Positions 25,824 to 36,180 are shown, counted from the stretch's first letter. The stretch is DNA of 64,000 nt from JAEUHQ01 sp964538915 (GCA_964538915.1 CAZIFB010000019.1:15630-79629), one strand, 5' to 3'. The notes: generated by a model not told the origin, from the sequence alone. A program made the numbers and translations.

Positions 25824-26681
25824 CTACGAGCCCTTCCTGGCACGTTCGCTGGATCGCTCGAGGAACCGCCGCTCGTCGGCGGTCAGCGAACCGATGCCGG
25901 ACTCCTTGACCTTCGTCAGGATCGCATCGAGGCGAAGCTCCTGATCGAGGCGCGACTGCATCCGCCGTTCGCGCTGGTGCGACTGCCAACGGGCCGCGAT
26001 CGCGGCGAAGAACCCGTCGCGATCGTCGTCGGCCGTGCGGAACCAGCCGCGCCGTTGCGCCAGGGCGCCGAGAGCGGCGCCGCCGATGTGCGCTCCGTGC
26101 GACACTCCACCGGCGAACCCGGTCGCGAACTCGACGAAGGTCGAGTAGACCCCGATCGCGACGAGGAACCCGGCGAGCACGGCGAGCGGGATCGGGAACA
26201 CGAAGAGGATCACCGTCGCACGGGGCGACTGGCACGCCGCCCACAACAGGAACGCGTAGCAGGCGCCGCTCGCGCCGACGAGCGGCACGTCGGCTTCCCC
26301 CTGCAGCGCGGCGATACCGAGGTGCAGCAGCGCGCCCGTGACGCCGCCCGCGAGATACAGGCGGATGGTTCCGCGCGCTCCGAGCCGTTCCTCCACCATC
26401 GAGCCGAAGAACCACAGCACCAGCATGTTCATGACCAGGTGCACGGGATCGCGGAAGCCGTGCGTGAACTGGTACGAGAGGAAGCGCAGGGCACCGAGGC
26501 CGTAGCCCTCGAGCAGCCCGCTCCACGAGAACGCGAACCAGAATCCGCCGTCGCCGCTCGCCGGATCGCTGAGGCGGCCGGCCAGCAGGGCGTTCAGCAC
26601 GAACACGGCGACGTTGGCGACGAGCAGGAACCGGATCGCCGGTGGGAACGGCGGGAAGCGGAAGCGCGGTTCGAGGCTCAT
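25824..26681 (-). CDS. Rhomboid family intramembrane serine protease
   Basis: A 285-residue membrane protein from ATG 26681. Six hydrophobic helices are visible. The catalytic Ser lies in VGASGACYAFL and the partner His in GVSHGAHIGGAALG; the HxxxN-type element is FRDPVHLVMNMLVLWFFG, so the active site is complete. After the last helix, a charged C-terminal domain of about 80 residues contains RMQSRLDQELRLDAIL and ends with the block LTADERRFLERSSER. Rhomboids cleave substrates within the membrane; the substrate here is unknown. Divergent from folD. Confidence 0.93.
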   Translation of the reverse strand: MSLEPRFRFPPFPPAIRFLLVANVAVFVLNALLAGRLSDPASGDGGFWFAFSWSGLLEGYGLGALRFLSYQFTHGFRDPVHLVMNMLVLWFFGSMVEERLGARGTIRLYLAGGVTGALLHLGIAALQGEADVPLVGASGACYAFLLWAACQSPRATVILFVFPIPLAVLAGFLVAIGVYSTFVEFATGFAGGVSHGAHIGGAALGALAQRRGWFRTADDDRDGFFAAIAARWQSHQRERRMQSRLDQELRLDAILTKVKESGIGSLTADERRFLERSSERARKGS

Positions 26682-26687
26682 GGCGTG

Positions 26688-26716
26688 TTGGGCCGTCGTC
26701 GACCCGTCGCTATCTT
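26688..26716 (+). promoter_or_regulatory. Probable sigma-70 promoter of folD
   Basis: TTGGGC at 26688-26693 and TATCTT at 26711-26716 have 17-bp spacing. Transcription would start near 26723, leaving a leader of about 24 nt before the folD GTG at 26747, and the GGAGG ribosome site lies within it. Confidence 0.5.
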
Positions 26717-26746
26717 TCGGCGAAACCCCGCCCGGAGGCGTAGTCG

Positions 26747-27589
26747 GTGCCAGCACAACTTCTCGACGGCAAGCTCCTCGCCACACGCATCCGCCAGGAG
26801 CTGCGGGTAGCCCGCACCGGCCTCGGCAAGGCGCCGATACGCCTCGTCTCCCTCGAAGTCGGGCAGAACCCTGCTGCCGCCGTCTACGTGCGCAACCAGG
26901 CCCGAGCGGCCACCGAAGTCGGCATCGAGATGGAGGTCCAGAACCTGCCGATCGGCACGACCGAGGCGGACCTCGTGGCCACGATCGCTGCCCTGAACGG
27001 TCGGCCTGAGGTCGCCGGCATCCTGGTCCAGCGACCGCTGCCGCCTGGCATCGACCCGCGCGTCGTGCAATCCGCGATCGACCCGCACAAGGACGTAGAA
27101 GGCATGCACCCGACGAACATGGGGTCGATCCTCTACCGGGAGCCGCTCATGCCACCGTGCACCGCGGCGGCCGCACAGCAGCTGATCCTCGCGACGGGGC
27201 TCGACGTGCGCGGCGCCGAGACCGTCGTCGTCGGGCACAGCGAGATCGTCGGGAAGCCGATCGCGATCCTCCTGCTGCACCGCCTGTCCACGGTGACGGT
27301 CTGCCACGTCGGGACGAAGCACCTCGCCGACCACACCCGCCGCGCGGACATCCTCGTCGTCGCGGTGGGCAAAGCCGGCCTCGTGCACGGGGACATCGTG
27401 AAGCCGGGCGCGTGCGTGATCGACGTCGGGATCAACCAGGGCCCGGACGGCAAGATCGTCGGCGACGTCGACTTCGCGTCGGCGAGCGCCGTCGCCGGGT
27501 ATCTCACCCCGGTGCCCGGCGGCGTCGGTCCGGTGACCGTCGCGATGCTGATGCGGAACACGCTCCGCGCCGCCGGGGCCGCGGTCTGA
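26747..27589 (+). CDS. folD: FolD, methylenetetrahydrofolate dehydrogenase, with altered cyclohydrolase site
   Basis: A 280-residue protein from GTG 26747 with GGAGG 8 nt upstream. FolD oxidises 5,10-methylene-THF to methenyl-THF and hydrolyses it to 10-formyl-THF. The fold motifs are LVSLEVGQNPAAAVYVRNQ, LVQRPLP (Gln95), HKDVEGMHPTN (Asp116), the NADP-binding VVVGHSEIVGKP and the C-terminal TPVPGGVGPVTVAML. In nearly all FolD proteins Tyr47 is followed four residues later by a catalytic Lys (YxxxK). Here the residue is Gln51 (YVRNQ, codon CAG). In related enzymes changing this Lys abolishes cyclohydrolase activity, so this protein may be dehydrogenase-only. Confidence 0.95.
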   Translation: MPAQLLDGKLLATRIRQELRVARTGLGKAPIRLVSLEVGQNPAAAVYVRNQARAATEVGIEMEVQNLPIGTTEADLVATIAALNGRPEVAGILVQRPLPPGIDPRVVQSAIDPHKDVEGMHPTNMGSILYREPLMPPCTAAAAQQLILATGLDVRGAETVVVGHSEIVGKPIAILLLHRLSTVTVCHVGTKHLADHTRRADILVVAVGKAGLVHGDIVKPGACVIDVGINQGPDGKIVGDVDFASASAVAGYLTPVPGGVGPVTVAMLMRNTLRAAGAAV

Positions 27590-27614
27590 GCCGCCCCGCG
27601 ACGCAACGCCGGCG

Positions 27615-29606
27615 TCAGGCCGAGGCGGTCGCCGCGGCCTTGCGGTCGGCGCCGACGAAGTGCCGCAGGAGAATCGCGGCGACGCATGCCGCCACCACGC
27701 CGGCTTCGACCCAGTAGTAGGTGAAGAGCGCGACCTTCGTGCTGCTCGCGAACCCGTACGAGTGGAGACCGATGCCGAGCAGGTTCACGTGGAACCAGGA
27801 GAACGTCACCACGATGCCGGTGAGGGCCGCGAACACGCAGTAGCCGAAGTCGCGCACCCAGCCGCACAGCCTCGCGTGCATGAGCGCCACCTGCGCGAGG
27901 CAGATGAGCAGCGCTCCGTTCTCCTTCGGATCCCAGCCCCAGAAGCGACCCCAGGAGTCGTTCGCCCACACACCGCCGTAGATCGTGCCGAAGACGTTGA
28001 ACGTGAGGCTGAACGCCGTCACGCCGTACGTCGCGCGCACGATCGCCTTGTGCAGCGCCACGTCACCGCGACGGAAACCGGTGGCCTGCATGAGCAGCCA
28101 GACCGTGCCGAGCAGCGAGGCGAGCATGCCGGCCGAGTAGCCGGTGTTGATCGAGGTGACGTGCGTCGCGAGGTAGTAGTTCGTGTCGAGCACCGCCTGG
28201 AGCGGCGCCATCTGGTCCTTGCCGTCCTCCACCTCGAACGCGCGCGCCAGCGTGATCAGGAGCGCCCCGGCGGTCGGCGCCAGGGCGATCGCGACGCGAC
28301 GCTTCGAGATGATCTCGAGCACGACGGCCGTCGCCACGAGCACCGCGGCGATGAACAGGAACGTGTCGTACAGGTTCACGATGGGCGGGCGGCTGCGGAT
28401 GAAGCAGCGCAGCACGATGTCCCAAACGAGCATCCCGAGCGGCACGACGGTCGCGACGATGCCCGCCCACGAAACCAGGCGGACCCTCGGCATCACCCAA
28501 CCGAGGGCAACGACCACGAGCGCGAGCAGGAAGTAGTGCAGCGACTGGTAGGCCCAGTTCGCCCGCAGGTATCCCGCCTCCTGGGCGACCTTGGCGAACT
28601 CGCCGCGCTCGGTGGCCCGCGCGACGACCATGTCGCGGAACTTCACGAACGCCCCTTCGCGCGCGGTCTGGTCGGTGGCGCCGATCGCGGCCTGCAACTG
28701 CTCCAGCATCGCGATCTGTCCCTTGCTCGCGTGGTTGCCGAGCCCGCTCGACACGAGCGCGCCGAGACCCAGCCACTCTTCGTGTTCGCTGCGCGTCCCG
28801 TCCGGCGGGAACAGTGCGGGCATCGCGTGATCGGACTGCACCACGTCGCTGAGATCCGACGCGATGCCGAAGAGATTGCCGATCTCGGCAGCGGTCGACT
28901 TCTGCTCGTACTCCTTCAACGCCGTGCGGAGCGTGTCGCCGTACTGCATCAGTTCGGACAGCCACATCTCCTTCTTGCCGCCGAGGCGCTTCTGGAACTC
29001 GTCGCCCTCGATCTGGAAGGCGGACGAAAGCGAAACGAGGTAGCGATGCAGCGAGTCGTACGTCTGCACCTGCTCGGCGCTGTCGACGAGGTGCGCTTCG
29101 ACCGGGGTGCGCTCCTGGGCCGACTTCTTCCGGTACTGGCTCGCGAGGCGAAGCAGCGCGGCGCCGGGCACTTCCGCGAGACGCCCCTTCTGCCCGAGCT
29201 GGCGGTACGTGAGGTACTCGAAGTCGAACCTTTGGCCGCCTTCGTGCGCGATGCCGATCGCGTCGAGCACTTCGACGTTCTCGATGCGGAACAGCGGGTA
29301 GTCCGCGGCCTGCTCCGGGAAGCACCACGCGTCGAGCAGCCACTCGGTTGGCGTGAGGGTGACGTCGGCCTTGCCGTCACCGTCGGTGTCGAGCTTCATG
29401 TCGCGCCGACCGTGCACGAGGTGCAGCGTCGCCGCGGCCAGCGCGGCGAGCGGCTTCACGCGCCCCCCATCCTGGACGGGCAACGACTCCATCGTCGCCA
29501 CCACCGCGGCGCTCCATGGCTGACGGACGATCCGACGCGCCACGTTGCCGTCGTCCTGCGCGCCGAGGAAGCCGGTCAGGGATGCGATCGCGACGAGCCA
29601 CTTCAT
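27615..29606 (-). CDS. ccsA: Cytochrome c biogenesis protein CcsA with large N-terminal domain
   Basis: A 663-residue protein. Residues 1-17 look like a signal sequence and about 18-330 form a soluble, mostly helical extracytoplasmic region. From about 335 on there are roughly eight transmembrane helices with the heme-handling WWD motif WGRFWGWDPKE at about 552-562 and flanking histidines (FSWFHVNLLGIGLHSYG). With ResB it delivers heme across the membrane and ligates it to apocytochrome c (System II). Ordinary CcsA is about 300-350 residues, so this is a long variant. The ATG overlaps the resB stop (ATGA at 29606-29603). Confidence 0.93.
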   Translation of the reverse strand: MKWLVAIASLTGFLGAQDDGNVARRIVRQPWSAAVVATMESLPVQDGGRVKPLAALAAATLHLVHGRRDMKLDTDGDGKADVTLTPTEWLLDAWCFPEQAADYPLFRIENVEVLDAIGIAHEGGQRFDFEYLTYRQLGQKGRLAEVPGAALLRLASQYRKKSAQERTPVEAHLVDSAEQVQTYDSLHRYLVSLSSAFQIEGDEFQKRLGGKKEMWLSELMQYGDTLRTALKEYEQKSTAAEIGNLFGIASDLSDVVQSDHAMPALFPPDGTRSEHEEWLGLGALVSSGLGNHASKGQIAMLEQLQAAIGATDQTAREGAFVKFRDMVVARATERGEFAKVAQEAGYLRANWAYQSLHYFLLALVVVALGWVMPRVRLVSWAGIVATVVPLGMLVWDIVLRCFIRSRPPIVNLYDTFLFIAAVLVATAVVLEIISKRRVAIALAPTAGALLITLARAFEVEDGKDQMAPLQAVLDTNYYLATHVTSINTGYSAGMLASLLGTVWLLMQATGFRRGDVALHKAIVRATYGVTAFSLTFNVFGTIYGGVWANDSWGRFWGWDPKENGALLICLAQVALMHARLCGWVRDFGYCVFAALTGIVVTFSWFHVNLLGIGLHSYGFASSTKVALFTYYWVEAGVVAACVAAILLRHFVGADRKAAATASA

Positions 29607-30883
29607 GACACTGCCTCCCCGCTCGCGCGGTGGGTCGACGACTTGAGGAACCGGAACAGCTTCGTGACGAAGTGCCACAGGAGCCCGAGGAGCACGACGT
29701 AGGACGCGTACTTCGGCCACGCGTCGGATGGGTTGTTCGCGACTTCGAGCACCGAAAAGAACGGCGGGCCCTGCATCCCCGACTGCGGCGATGGTCCCCA
29801 GCTCGCCTGGAAGAACACGTGGTCGTGACTCCGCAGCGGGTGGTTCATGTAGATGTGGACCTGGCGCGGCTCCCCACCCTTTTCGCGCACCGTGACCCAG
29901 CTGCTGAAGTCGCGCGGATTGGCCGTGCCGGGGTGGTCGGTCTTCTCGAACTTGTCGAGCTTCACCTCGAACGGCAGGTCGCGCAGTTCGTGCCGAAGGT
30001 CGAGCCCCCACTGGACGCCGTCGACGGTGAAGGTGAACGGCACGCGCGGATTCTGCCGCGGGCCCGACCCGAGACCGAACAACACTGCGGAGCGCTCCGC
30101 GAGCCCCACCCGTTCGACGACCTTCACGCGGCAACCGGCGAACCCGGGCGCGTCCTTGTCGTAGGGCAGCGACTGCAGGAACACGGACGTCCCATCGGCA
30201 TCGGTCGCCACCGGGCCGGGCGGCTTCATCATCGGACCGGCCAGTTTCGGCTCGCAGCTGTCCATCCAGTCGGAGACCTCGACGGTGAACGGCAACGACG
30301 CGTCGGTGATCTTCACAGTGCCGTAACGGGCCCCGTCGAGCGCGGTCGCCGGGACAACGCGCTCGACGATGTCGTCGCCTTCGCGACGCAGCAACGCGAG
30401 TTCGTACTCGTGGAAGCTGACCATCGTGCGGCTCGAAGCCCCCTCGAACAGCGACACGTGCCCCTGGTGCGACCAGTGCATCTTCACGAACCCGGCGACG
30501 AGCAGGAGGCCGATGCCGAGGTGCGTGACGAGGATGCCGAGGTTGCGCTTCGTCCAGCGGTGGCGGACGACGCCGCCGACCACGAGGTTCACGAACAAGA
30601 GCAGAAGGATGGTGTAGCCGCCGGGCAACGGCACCTTGACGGTCAGGGCATCGGCGCCGCTGCGGAAACCGAACAGAGGGACCTTGGTGTCCCACACGAC
30701 GAAAGCAGACTCGAAGTACTGCCGCTGGGCGTCGATCGGACTCAGGTGTTCCTGCGCCAGCGTACCGGCGAACGTCAGGACGCCGAGGAACAGGAGGAGC
30801 ACGACGGTGATGCGCATCGACGACACCGCGCCGAGCACGGAGGCGAGCGGCGAGCGTTCGGCGGGCGGAGCAACGGCGGTCAC
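29603..30883 (-). CDS. resB: Cytochrome c biogenesis protein ResB
   Basis: A 426-residue protein starting at GTG 30883, which overlaps the stop of the lipoprotein gene (GTGA). Three N-terminal transmembrane helices (SMRITVVLLLFLGVLTFAGTL; TILLLLFVNLVVGGVV; LGILVTHLGIGLLLVAGFV) are followed by a periplasmic beta-rich domain of about 250 residues and a final helix (ASYVVLLGLLWHFVTKLF), the ResB topology. It works with CcsA in cytochrome c heme ligation. The segment YMNHPLRSHDHVFFQASWG is typical of the family. Its coupling on both sides implies equal production with CcsA. Confidence 0.92.
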   Translation of the reverse strand: MTAVAPPAERSPLASVLGAVSSMRITVVLLLFLGVLTFAGTLAQEHLSPIDAQRQYFESAFVVWDTKVPLFGFRSGADALTVKVPLPGGYTILLLLFVNLVVGGVVRHRWTKRNLGILVTHLGIGLLLVAGFVKMHWSHQGHVSLFEGASSRTMVSFHEYELALLRREGDDIVERVVPATALDGARYGTVKITDASLPFTVEVSDWMDSCEPKLAGPMMKPPGPVATDADGTSVFLQSLPYDKDAPGFAGCRVKVVERVGLAERSAVLFGLGSGPRQNPRVPFTFTVDGVQWGLDLRHELRDLPFEVKLDKFEKTDHPGTANPRDFSSWVTVREKGGEPRQVHIYMNHPLRSHDHVFFQASWGPSPQSGMQGPPFFSVLEVANNPSDAWPKYASYVVLLGLLWHFVTKLFRFLKSSTHRASGEAVS

Positions 30884-32040
30884 TGCGTCCTCCGCAGCGA
30901 TGCGCAGAACGCGAGGAAGCCGGTCCGCTGCGCCTCGACCTCGTCGGCCTTGCCGACGAGCTTCACGAAGACGATCGATCCGCCGGACTCCTGCGCCGCG
31001 AGCAGCATCCGCGCACCGGCGATCTGTTTGCCGGACATGCTGCGCAGGTCGCCCTTCAGATCGAGCAACACCGCTTCGCCACCGAGCATCGGCACCTTCG
31101 GCAGCCCTGCGATGCCGGCGTCGTCGGTGGCGCCGAGGCCCATCTCGTTGCGCCACATGTCGACGTTGCTCTTCATGCCGCTGCCGATCTGCCACACGTA
31201 GACCTCGCCCTCGCTGCCGAACGTGTGGTGCAGCGCCTTGGACGAACCCGCCTTGGGCTGCCAGCCGGTCGGCACCGTGGCCGCGAACGGTCCCTCCGTG
31301 GCCGCGGGCGCGGTCCCGTGCGGCCCGGCGTTCGGCTCGGCACCGGGCACGGGCGGATGGCCCGGAGGCATCGGCTGGCCGCGCTCGATCGGCGGCGCCT
31401 TCGGATCGGCGCCGCCCGACGCGGAACGCAGCGACTTCGCCAGCGCGAAGAACGATTCACGATGCGCCTTCACCGTCGCTTCCGGACCGGTGAACTTCAA
31501 CGTGGCGAGAGAGTCGCCGTCGGACGCGAATCCGAGCAGCATCGCGAAGCCGGGGTTCGTGCCCTTGTAGTTGCCGCTCAGCTCGATCAGGCGACCGGGT
31601 CGTCCCGCGAGTTCGAAGACGGGCATCGACTCCACGGCCGGAACCTCATTCACGCCGAACTGGCCATACCAGCGCGCGAGGTTCCCGGAGACGCCGCCGC
31701 CGACCTGCGCAGTCAGGTAGCACTCGGCGGCGGGGTCGCTGACGATGCGCCACACGAGGTCCTTGAACATCGACGGCTGCGCAGGCTGCGGCGCCCAGAC
31801 GGCAGGAGGATCCTGGGCCACGAACTGCTTGCCGGTCGGCGCTCCGCCCGCGACGGGGCCGGGCGACTTCATGTCGCCGAGAGCCAACCTCGACTTCGTC
31901 GACGCGCCGAACTGTGTCGGCCGCTGGTCCGCCGACTTGGTGACCGGAGCGCTCCACTGCGTCTCCGAACTCGGCTGGCAGCCGGCCAGGACCATCACTG
32001 CGAACGAAGAAAGGACTCGACCGATACCTCGGTGTCTCAT
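30880..32040 (-). CDS. Lipoprotein of unknown function in the cytochrome c cluster
   Basis: A 386-residue protein with a signal peptide and lipobox (VMVLAGC, Cys about residue 21). Two similar halves are visible: each contains a stretch such as FVAQDPPAVWAPQPAQPS or PFAATVPTGWQPKAGSS, a beta-rich region and an end with a helix resembling EATVKAHRESFFALAKSLRS or EVEAQRTGFLAFCASLR. A Pro/Gly-rich linker (about residues 220-255) joins them, suggesting an internal duplication. The gene overlaps resB and follows the polyprenyl synthase gene by 32 nt, so it may assist cytochrome c maturation. Function unknown. Confidence 0.7.
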   Translation of the reverse strand: MRHRGIGRVLSSFAVMVLAGCQPSSETQWSAPVTKSADQRPTQFGASTKSRLALGDMKSPGPVAGGAPTGKQFVAQDPPAVWAPQPAQPSMFKDLVWRIVSDPAAECYLTAQVGGGVSGNLARWYGQFGVNEVPAVESMPVFELAGRPGRLIELSGNYKGTNPGFAMLLGFASDGDSLATLKFTGPEATVKAHRESFFALAKSLRSASGGADPKAPPIERGQPMPPGHPPVPGAEPNAGPHGTAPAATEGPFAATVPTGWQPKAGSSKALHHTFGSEGEVYVWQIGSGMKSNVDMWRNEMGLGATDDAGIAGLPKVPMLGGEAVLLDLKGDLRSMSGKQIAGARMLLAAQESGGSIVFVKLVGKADEVEAQRTGFLAFCASLRRTQ

Positions 32041-32072
32041 GCGGCTCGGAACCAAAACTTGGGAAGTCGTAC

Positions 32073-33083
32073 TTACAGCCGCCGCGTCACGACGAACGCC
32101 GCGAGCTGGTGCAGGGCGTCGCGGGCGGCGCACGGCGGCAGCGCGGACAGGCAGGCCTGGGCTTTCGCGATGCGGCGCTGCGCCTCTTCCATCGCGTAGG
32201 CGACCGCGTGTTCCAGCGGGAACTCGGCGCGCAACCGCCGCAACGCCTCGGCCTCGGATCGACCGAGTACGGCGCGAAGCCGCTCGCCCTCGCCGGGACC
32301 GCGCTGCATCAGGTAGAGCAGCGGAAGCGTGATCTTGCCCTTGCTTAGATCGGTGCCGAGCGACTTGCCGACCACACGCTCGTCACCGTCGAGATCGAGG
32401 CAGTCGTCGACGATCTGGAATGCGATGCCGAGTTCGAGCCCGTACTCCTCGAGGGCGCGCAGACGCGCCTCGGTGCCGCCGCCCGGCGAGGCCACCGCGT
32501 AGTGTCCTCCGAGGCGGCACGCGGCCGCGTAGAGGCTCGCCGTCTTCTCGGCGATGACCTGGAAGTAGCGCGACTCCGTCCAGGCGAAGTCGAAGCGGTG
32601 CAGCACCTGCGTGATCTCGCCTTGGCAGATCACACGCACGGTCTCGGCGAGCCAGCGGGCCGCCGTCGGATCCGGCAGCTGCACGGCCATGTGGAAGGCC
32701 TTCGCGTAGATGTAGTCGCCGAGCAGCACGGCCACCTCGACGCCGGCCATCTGGTTCACGGTCGGAATCCGGCGACGGACCGAGGCGCCGTCGAGCACGT
32801 CGTCGTGGACGAGCGTTGCCGTGTGCAGGAGTTCGACGACCTTGGCGACCGTGACGACGTCGTCTCCGAGGCTGCCGCCGTGCGGCGCGCCGCGCACGGC
32901 CATGCCCGCGAGGAAGGTGAGAACGGGCCGCAGCTGCTTGCCCCGGAAGCCGCCGACGTGCTCGACGAGCGGGAGCATCTCGCGCTGGCCGGGCGCCAAG
33001 TCCTGGACGAGTTCGCGATTCAGCCGGTCGAGCTGCGGGCGAACGAGCCCGATCAGGTCCTGGATGGGCAGCGTGTCGGTCAC
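32073..33083 (-). CDS. Polyprenyl diphosphate synthase (medium/long chain)
   Basis: A 336-residue trans-prenyltransferase from GTG 33083, overlapping the tatA stop (GTGA). The first aspartate-rich motif is DDVLD at 94-98 within LLHTATLVHDDVLDGA, and the second is DDCLD at 226-230 (FQIVDDCLDLDGD). GKQLRP near 48-53 binds diphosphate. The HTATLVHDD context without bulky residues before the first motif fits octaprenyl/heptaprenyl-type synthases that make the quinone side chain, though product length cannot be read with certainty. The context of respiratory genes (resB, ccsA, sucCD) agrees with a quinone role. Confidence 0.92.
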   Translation of the reverse strand: MTDTLPIQDLIGLVRPQLDRLNRELVQDLAPGQREMLPLVEHVGGFRGKQLRPVLTFLAGMAVRGAPHGGSLGDDVVTVAKVVELLHTATLVHDDVLDGASVRRRIPTVNQMAGVEVAVLLGDYIYAKAFHMAVQLPDPTAARWLAETVRVICQGEITQVLHRFDFAWTESRYFQVIAEKTASLYAAACRLGGHYAVASPGGGTEARLRALEEYGLELGIAFQIVDDCLDLDGDERVVGKSLGTDLSKGKITLPLLYLMQRGPGEGERLRAVLGRSEAEALRRLRAEFPLEHAVAYAMEEAQRRIAKAQACLSALPPCAARDALHQLAAFVVTRRL

Positions 33084-33304
33084 CGCGGCGCCCCGTCCTT
33101 GCCGGCGTTGCCGTTCGCTGGCGGCGAAGACGGCGGTGTGCCGTCGCCGGGCTTCTGGGCCCCGTCCTTCAGACCGCGTTTGAACTCGGTGATGCCCGAC
33201 CCGAGCGACCGCGCCATGCCGGGCAACCGATGGCCGAACAGGAGCAGGACCACCAGCAGGATGATCAGCCACTCCATTCCGTTGGGGATTCCGATCGCGA
33301 TCAT
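33080..33304 (-). CDS. tatA: Twin-arginine translocase subunit TatA
   Basis: A 74-residue protein. The ATG at 33304 has AGAGG 7 nt upstream. It has the TatA/TatE layout: a short N-terminus, one transmembrane helix (GMEWLIILLVVLLLFG), the hinge FGHRLPGMARSLG, an amphipathic helix (SGITEFKRGLKDG) and a polar Pro/Gly/Asp tail. TatA oligomers form the passage for folded proteins at the membrane. No tatC is in the window. It is coupled to the polyprenyl synthase gene. Confidence 0.93.
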   Translation of the reverse strand: MIAIGIPNGMEWLIILLVVLLLFGHRLPGMARSLGSGITEFKRGLKDGAQKPGDGTPPSSPPANGNAGKDGAPR

Positions 33305-33402
33305 GAGCGTGCCTCTGGGCCGACGATCATCGCCCGGCCCGACGGGCATTGCCAGCGGCTGCGCCGGGAGTTCCGCAGGAACGCGCGCTGCGTCCGCGAC
33401 TT

Positions 33403-33873
33403 TCAGGCACCTCTCTCTTCCCGCTCCAACCAGCGCTGCCATGCGACGGGATCGTCGCCGAGGTCCTCCCCCGCGAGACGCGAGAGGTTGTGACGGCTCG
33501 TCGCGCGGATCGACGGATCGTCGGACCGCAGTGCAGCGACGAGCAGGCGCACAGCCTCGAGGCGGGCCTTCGGATTGCGCGGTGCCGCCGGCGAGCCGGC
33601 GTTGCCGCCCTTCGCCCGCGCGTCGAACTCGCGGAACGCCTGCAGCACACCCATGAGGATCGTGTTGAGGCGGAGCGTCTCGCCCCACAGGATCAGCACG
33701 TAGCAGCCGAGCAGCGCGACGCAGCCGCGCAACACCGCCTGATCACCGAAGTGCTCCTTCAACCACGCGGCGCCGGGCACCCAGGGTTCGCACACCACCG
33801 CGAACAGGACACCGAGCAGCACGATCGGCGTGATCTGCCGGAACAGGGCATCGAAGCCGCCCGGGATCTTCAC
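33403..33873 (-). CDS. Membrane protein with HEAT-like C-terminus
   Basis: A 156-residue protein starting at GTG 33873 with GAGG about 8 nt upstream. Two hydrophobic segments (TPIVLLGVLFAVVCEPWV; LRGCVALLGCYVLILWG) precede a cytoplasmic part with a HEAT-like helical pair (ARLEAVRLLVAALRSDDPS followed by IRATSRHNLSRLAGEDLG) and a Trp-containing end (PVAWQRWLERE). The same kind of ending occurs in the HEAT protein at 47550-48632. It lies 35 nt after sucD and 98 nt before tatA in the same direction. Function unknown. Confidence 0.6.
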   Translation of the reverse strand: MKIPGGFDALFRQITPIVLLGVLFAVVCEPWVPGAAWLKEHFGDQAVLRGCVALLGCYVLILWGETLRLNTILMGVLQAFREFDARAKGGNAGSPAAPRNPKARLEAVRLLVAALRSDDPSIRATSRHNLSRLAGEDLGDDPVAWQRWLEREERGA

Positions 33874-33908
33874 GGCGTGGTCCTCATGCGGTCACGCTCC
33901 GTGCTGCC

Positions 33909-34792
33909 TCACTTGCCGAGCACCTTCTTCATCGTGGCGCCGAGGATCGACGGCGTGTCGCACACGTGCACACCCGCCTTCTTCATGGCGGCCTTCTTGT
34001 CGGCAGCCGTCCCCTTGCCCCCGCTGATGATCGCACCCGCGTGTCCCATGCGCTTGCCGGGAGGCGCCGTCGCGCCGGCAATGAAGCCGACGACGGGCTT
34101 CTTCACGTAGCCCTTCAGGAACTCACAGGCCTCCTCCTCGGCAGTACCACCGATCTCGCCGATCATGATGATGCCGTCGGTGTCCTTGTCGTCCTGGAAG
34201 AGCTTCAGGCAGTCGATGAAGTCGAGGCCCTTGATCGGATCGCCGCCGATCCCGATGCAGGTCGACTGGCCCATTCCGACGCTCGTCACCTGCCACACGG
34301 CCTCGTACGTCAGCGTGCCGCTGCGCGACACGATGCCGACCTTGCCCGGCCGATGGATGTAGGCCGGCATGATGCCGATCTTGCACCCGCTCTTGTCCGT
34401 GACCGGCGTGATGATGCCGGGGCAGTTCGGCCCGATCAGCCGCGTCTTGCCGCCGCGCATCACGTCCTTCACGAACGCCATGTCGGCGACCGGGATGCCC
34501 TCGGTGATGGTGACGACGAGGTCGAGTTCGGCATCGACCGCCTCGCAGATNNNNNNNNNNTGAACGCCGCGGGCACATAGACCATGGACACCGAAGCGCC
34601 CGTGGCCTGCTTCGCCTCGCGCACCGTGTCGAACACGGGCACGCCTTCGATGGTCTGGCCGCCCTTGCCGGGCGTGACGCCGGCGACGAGCTTCGTGCCG
34701 TACGCCAGCGAGTTCTTGCTGTGGAACATGCCGGCTTCCCCGGTGAAGCCCTGGCACAGGATCTTGGTGTTGCCGTCGACGAGAACCGTCAT
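33909..34792 (-). CDS. sucD: Succinate-CoA ligase alpha subunit, interrupted by an assembly gap
   Basis: The alpha subunit binds CoA and carries the phosphohistidine of succinyl-CoA synthetase. The N-terminal part (VDGNTKILCQGFTGEAGMFH, then TPGKGG) and C-terminal part (SRSGTLTYEAVWQ; phosphohistidine region KRMGHAGAII; ending LGATMKKVLGK) are in different frames because ten N replace sequence at 34551-34560. The CoA-site segment VPAAF is followed by the gap and then ICEAVDAELDL. Between TTC and ATC there are 11 positions, where 12 would restore the frame and give the usual four residues. It should therefore be read as one intact gene of about 294 residues. It lies 25 nt after sucC. Confidence 0.93.
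34551..34560. other. Assembly gap of ten N inside sucD
   Basis: Ten undetermined bases separate two out-of-frame parts of sucD. The round number suggests a placeholder rather than a measured length; one additional base would restore the frame. Confidence 0.95.
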
Positions 34793-34817
34793 GGTGTGAG
34801 TTCCTGGTGCGAAGGGG

Positions 34818-35978
<1,161 letters not shown>

Positions 35979-36180
35979 GGCTGCGAGGGCGCGGACGGTA
36001 GCAACCGGAACCCGCTCCGTCGATCGCGCACATCCCTTTCGGAAGCGCCCTTGGCACCGAGGATTCCTGTTGACGCAAAGGCGGTGAATCGTGAACGTTC
36101 GGGCGGTCCGGGCCGGGAGGCGGCACGACTCACGATGCCGAACGTGGTCCGGACACGATTCCACAGCCAACAACCAAACC

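Noticed and set aside
23695..25944. Long plus-strand frame opposite the exported 700-residue protein
   Set aside because: The minus-strand product has a signal peptide and normal composition; the opposite frame does not.
33909..34792. sucD as a pseudogene with a frameshift
   Set aside because: The frame change coincides exactly with the ten-N gap, so missing sequence explains it.
36070..36098. Promoter with TTGACG for the small lipoprotein gene
   Set aside because: The -10 position reads GAACGT, a poor match; kept only as a remark in the gene entry.
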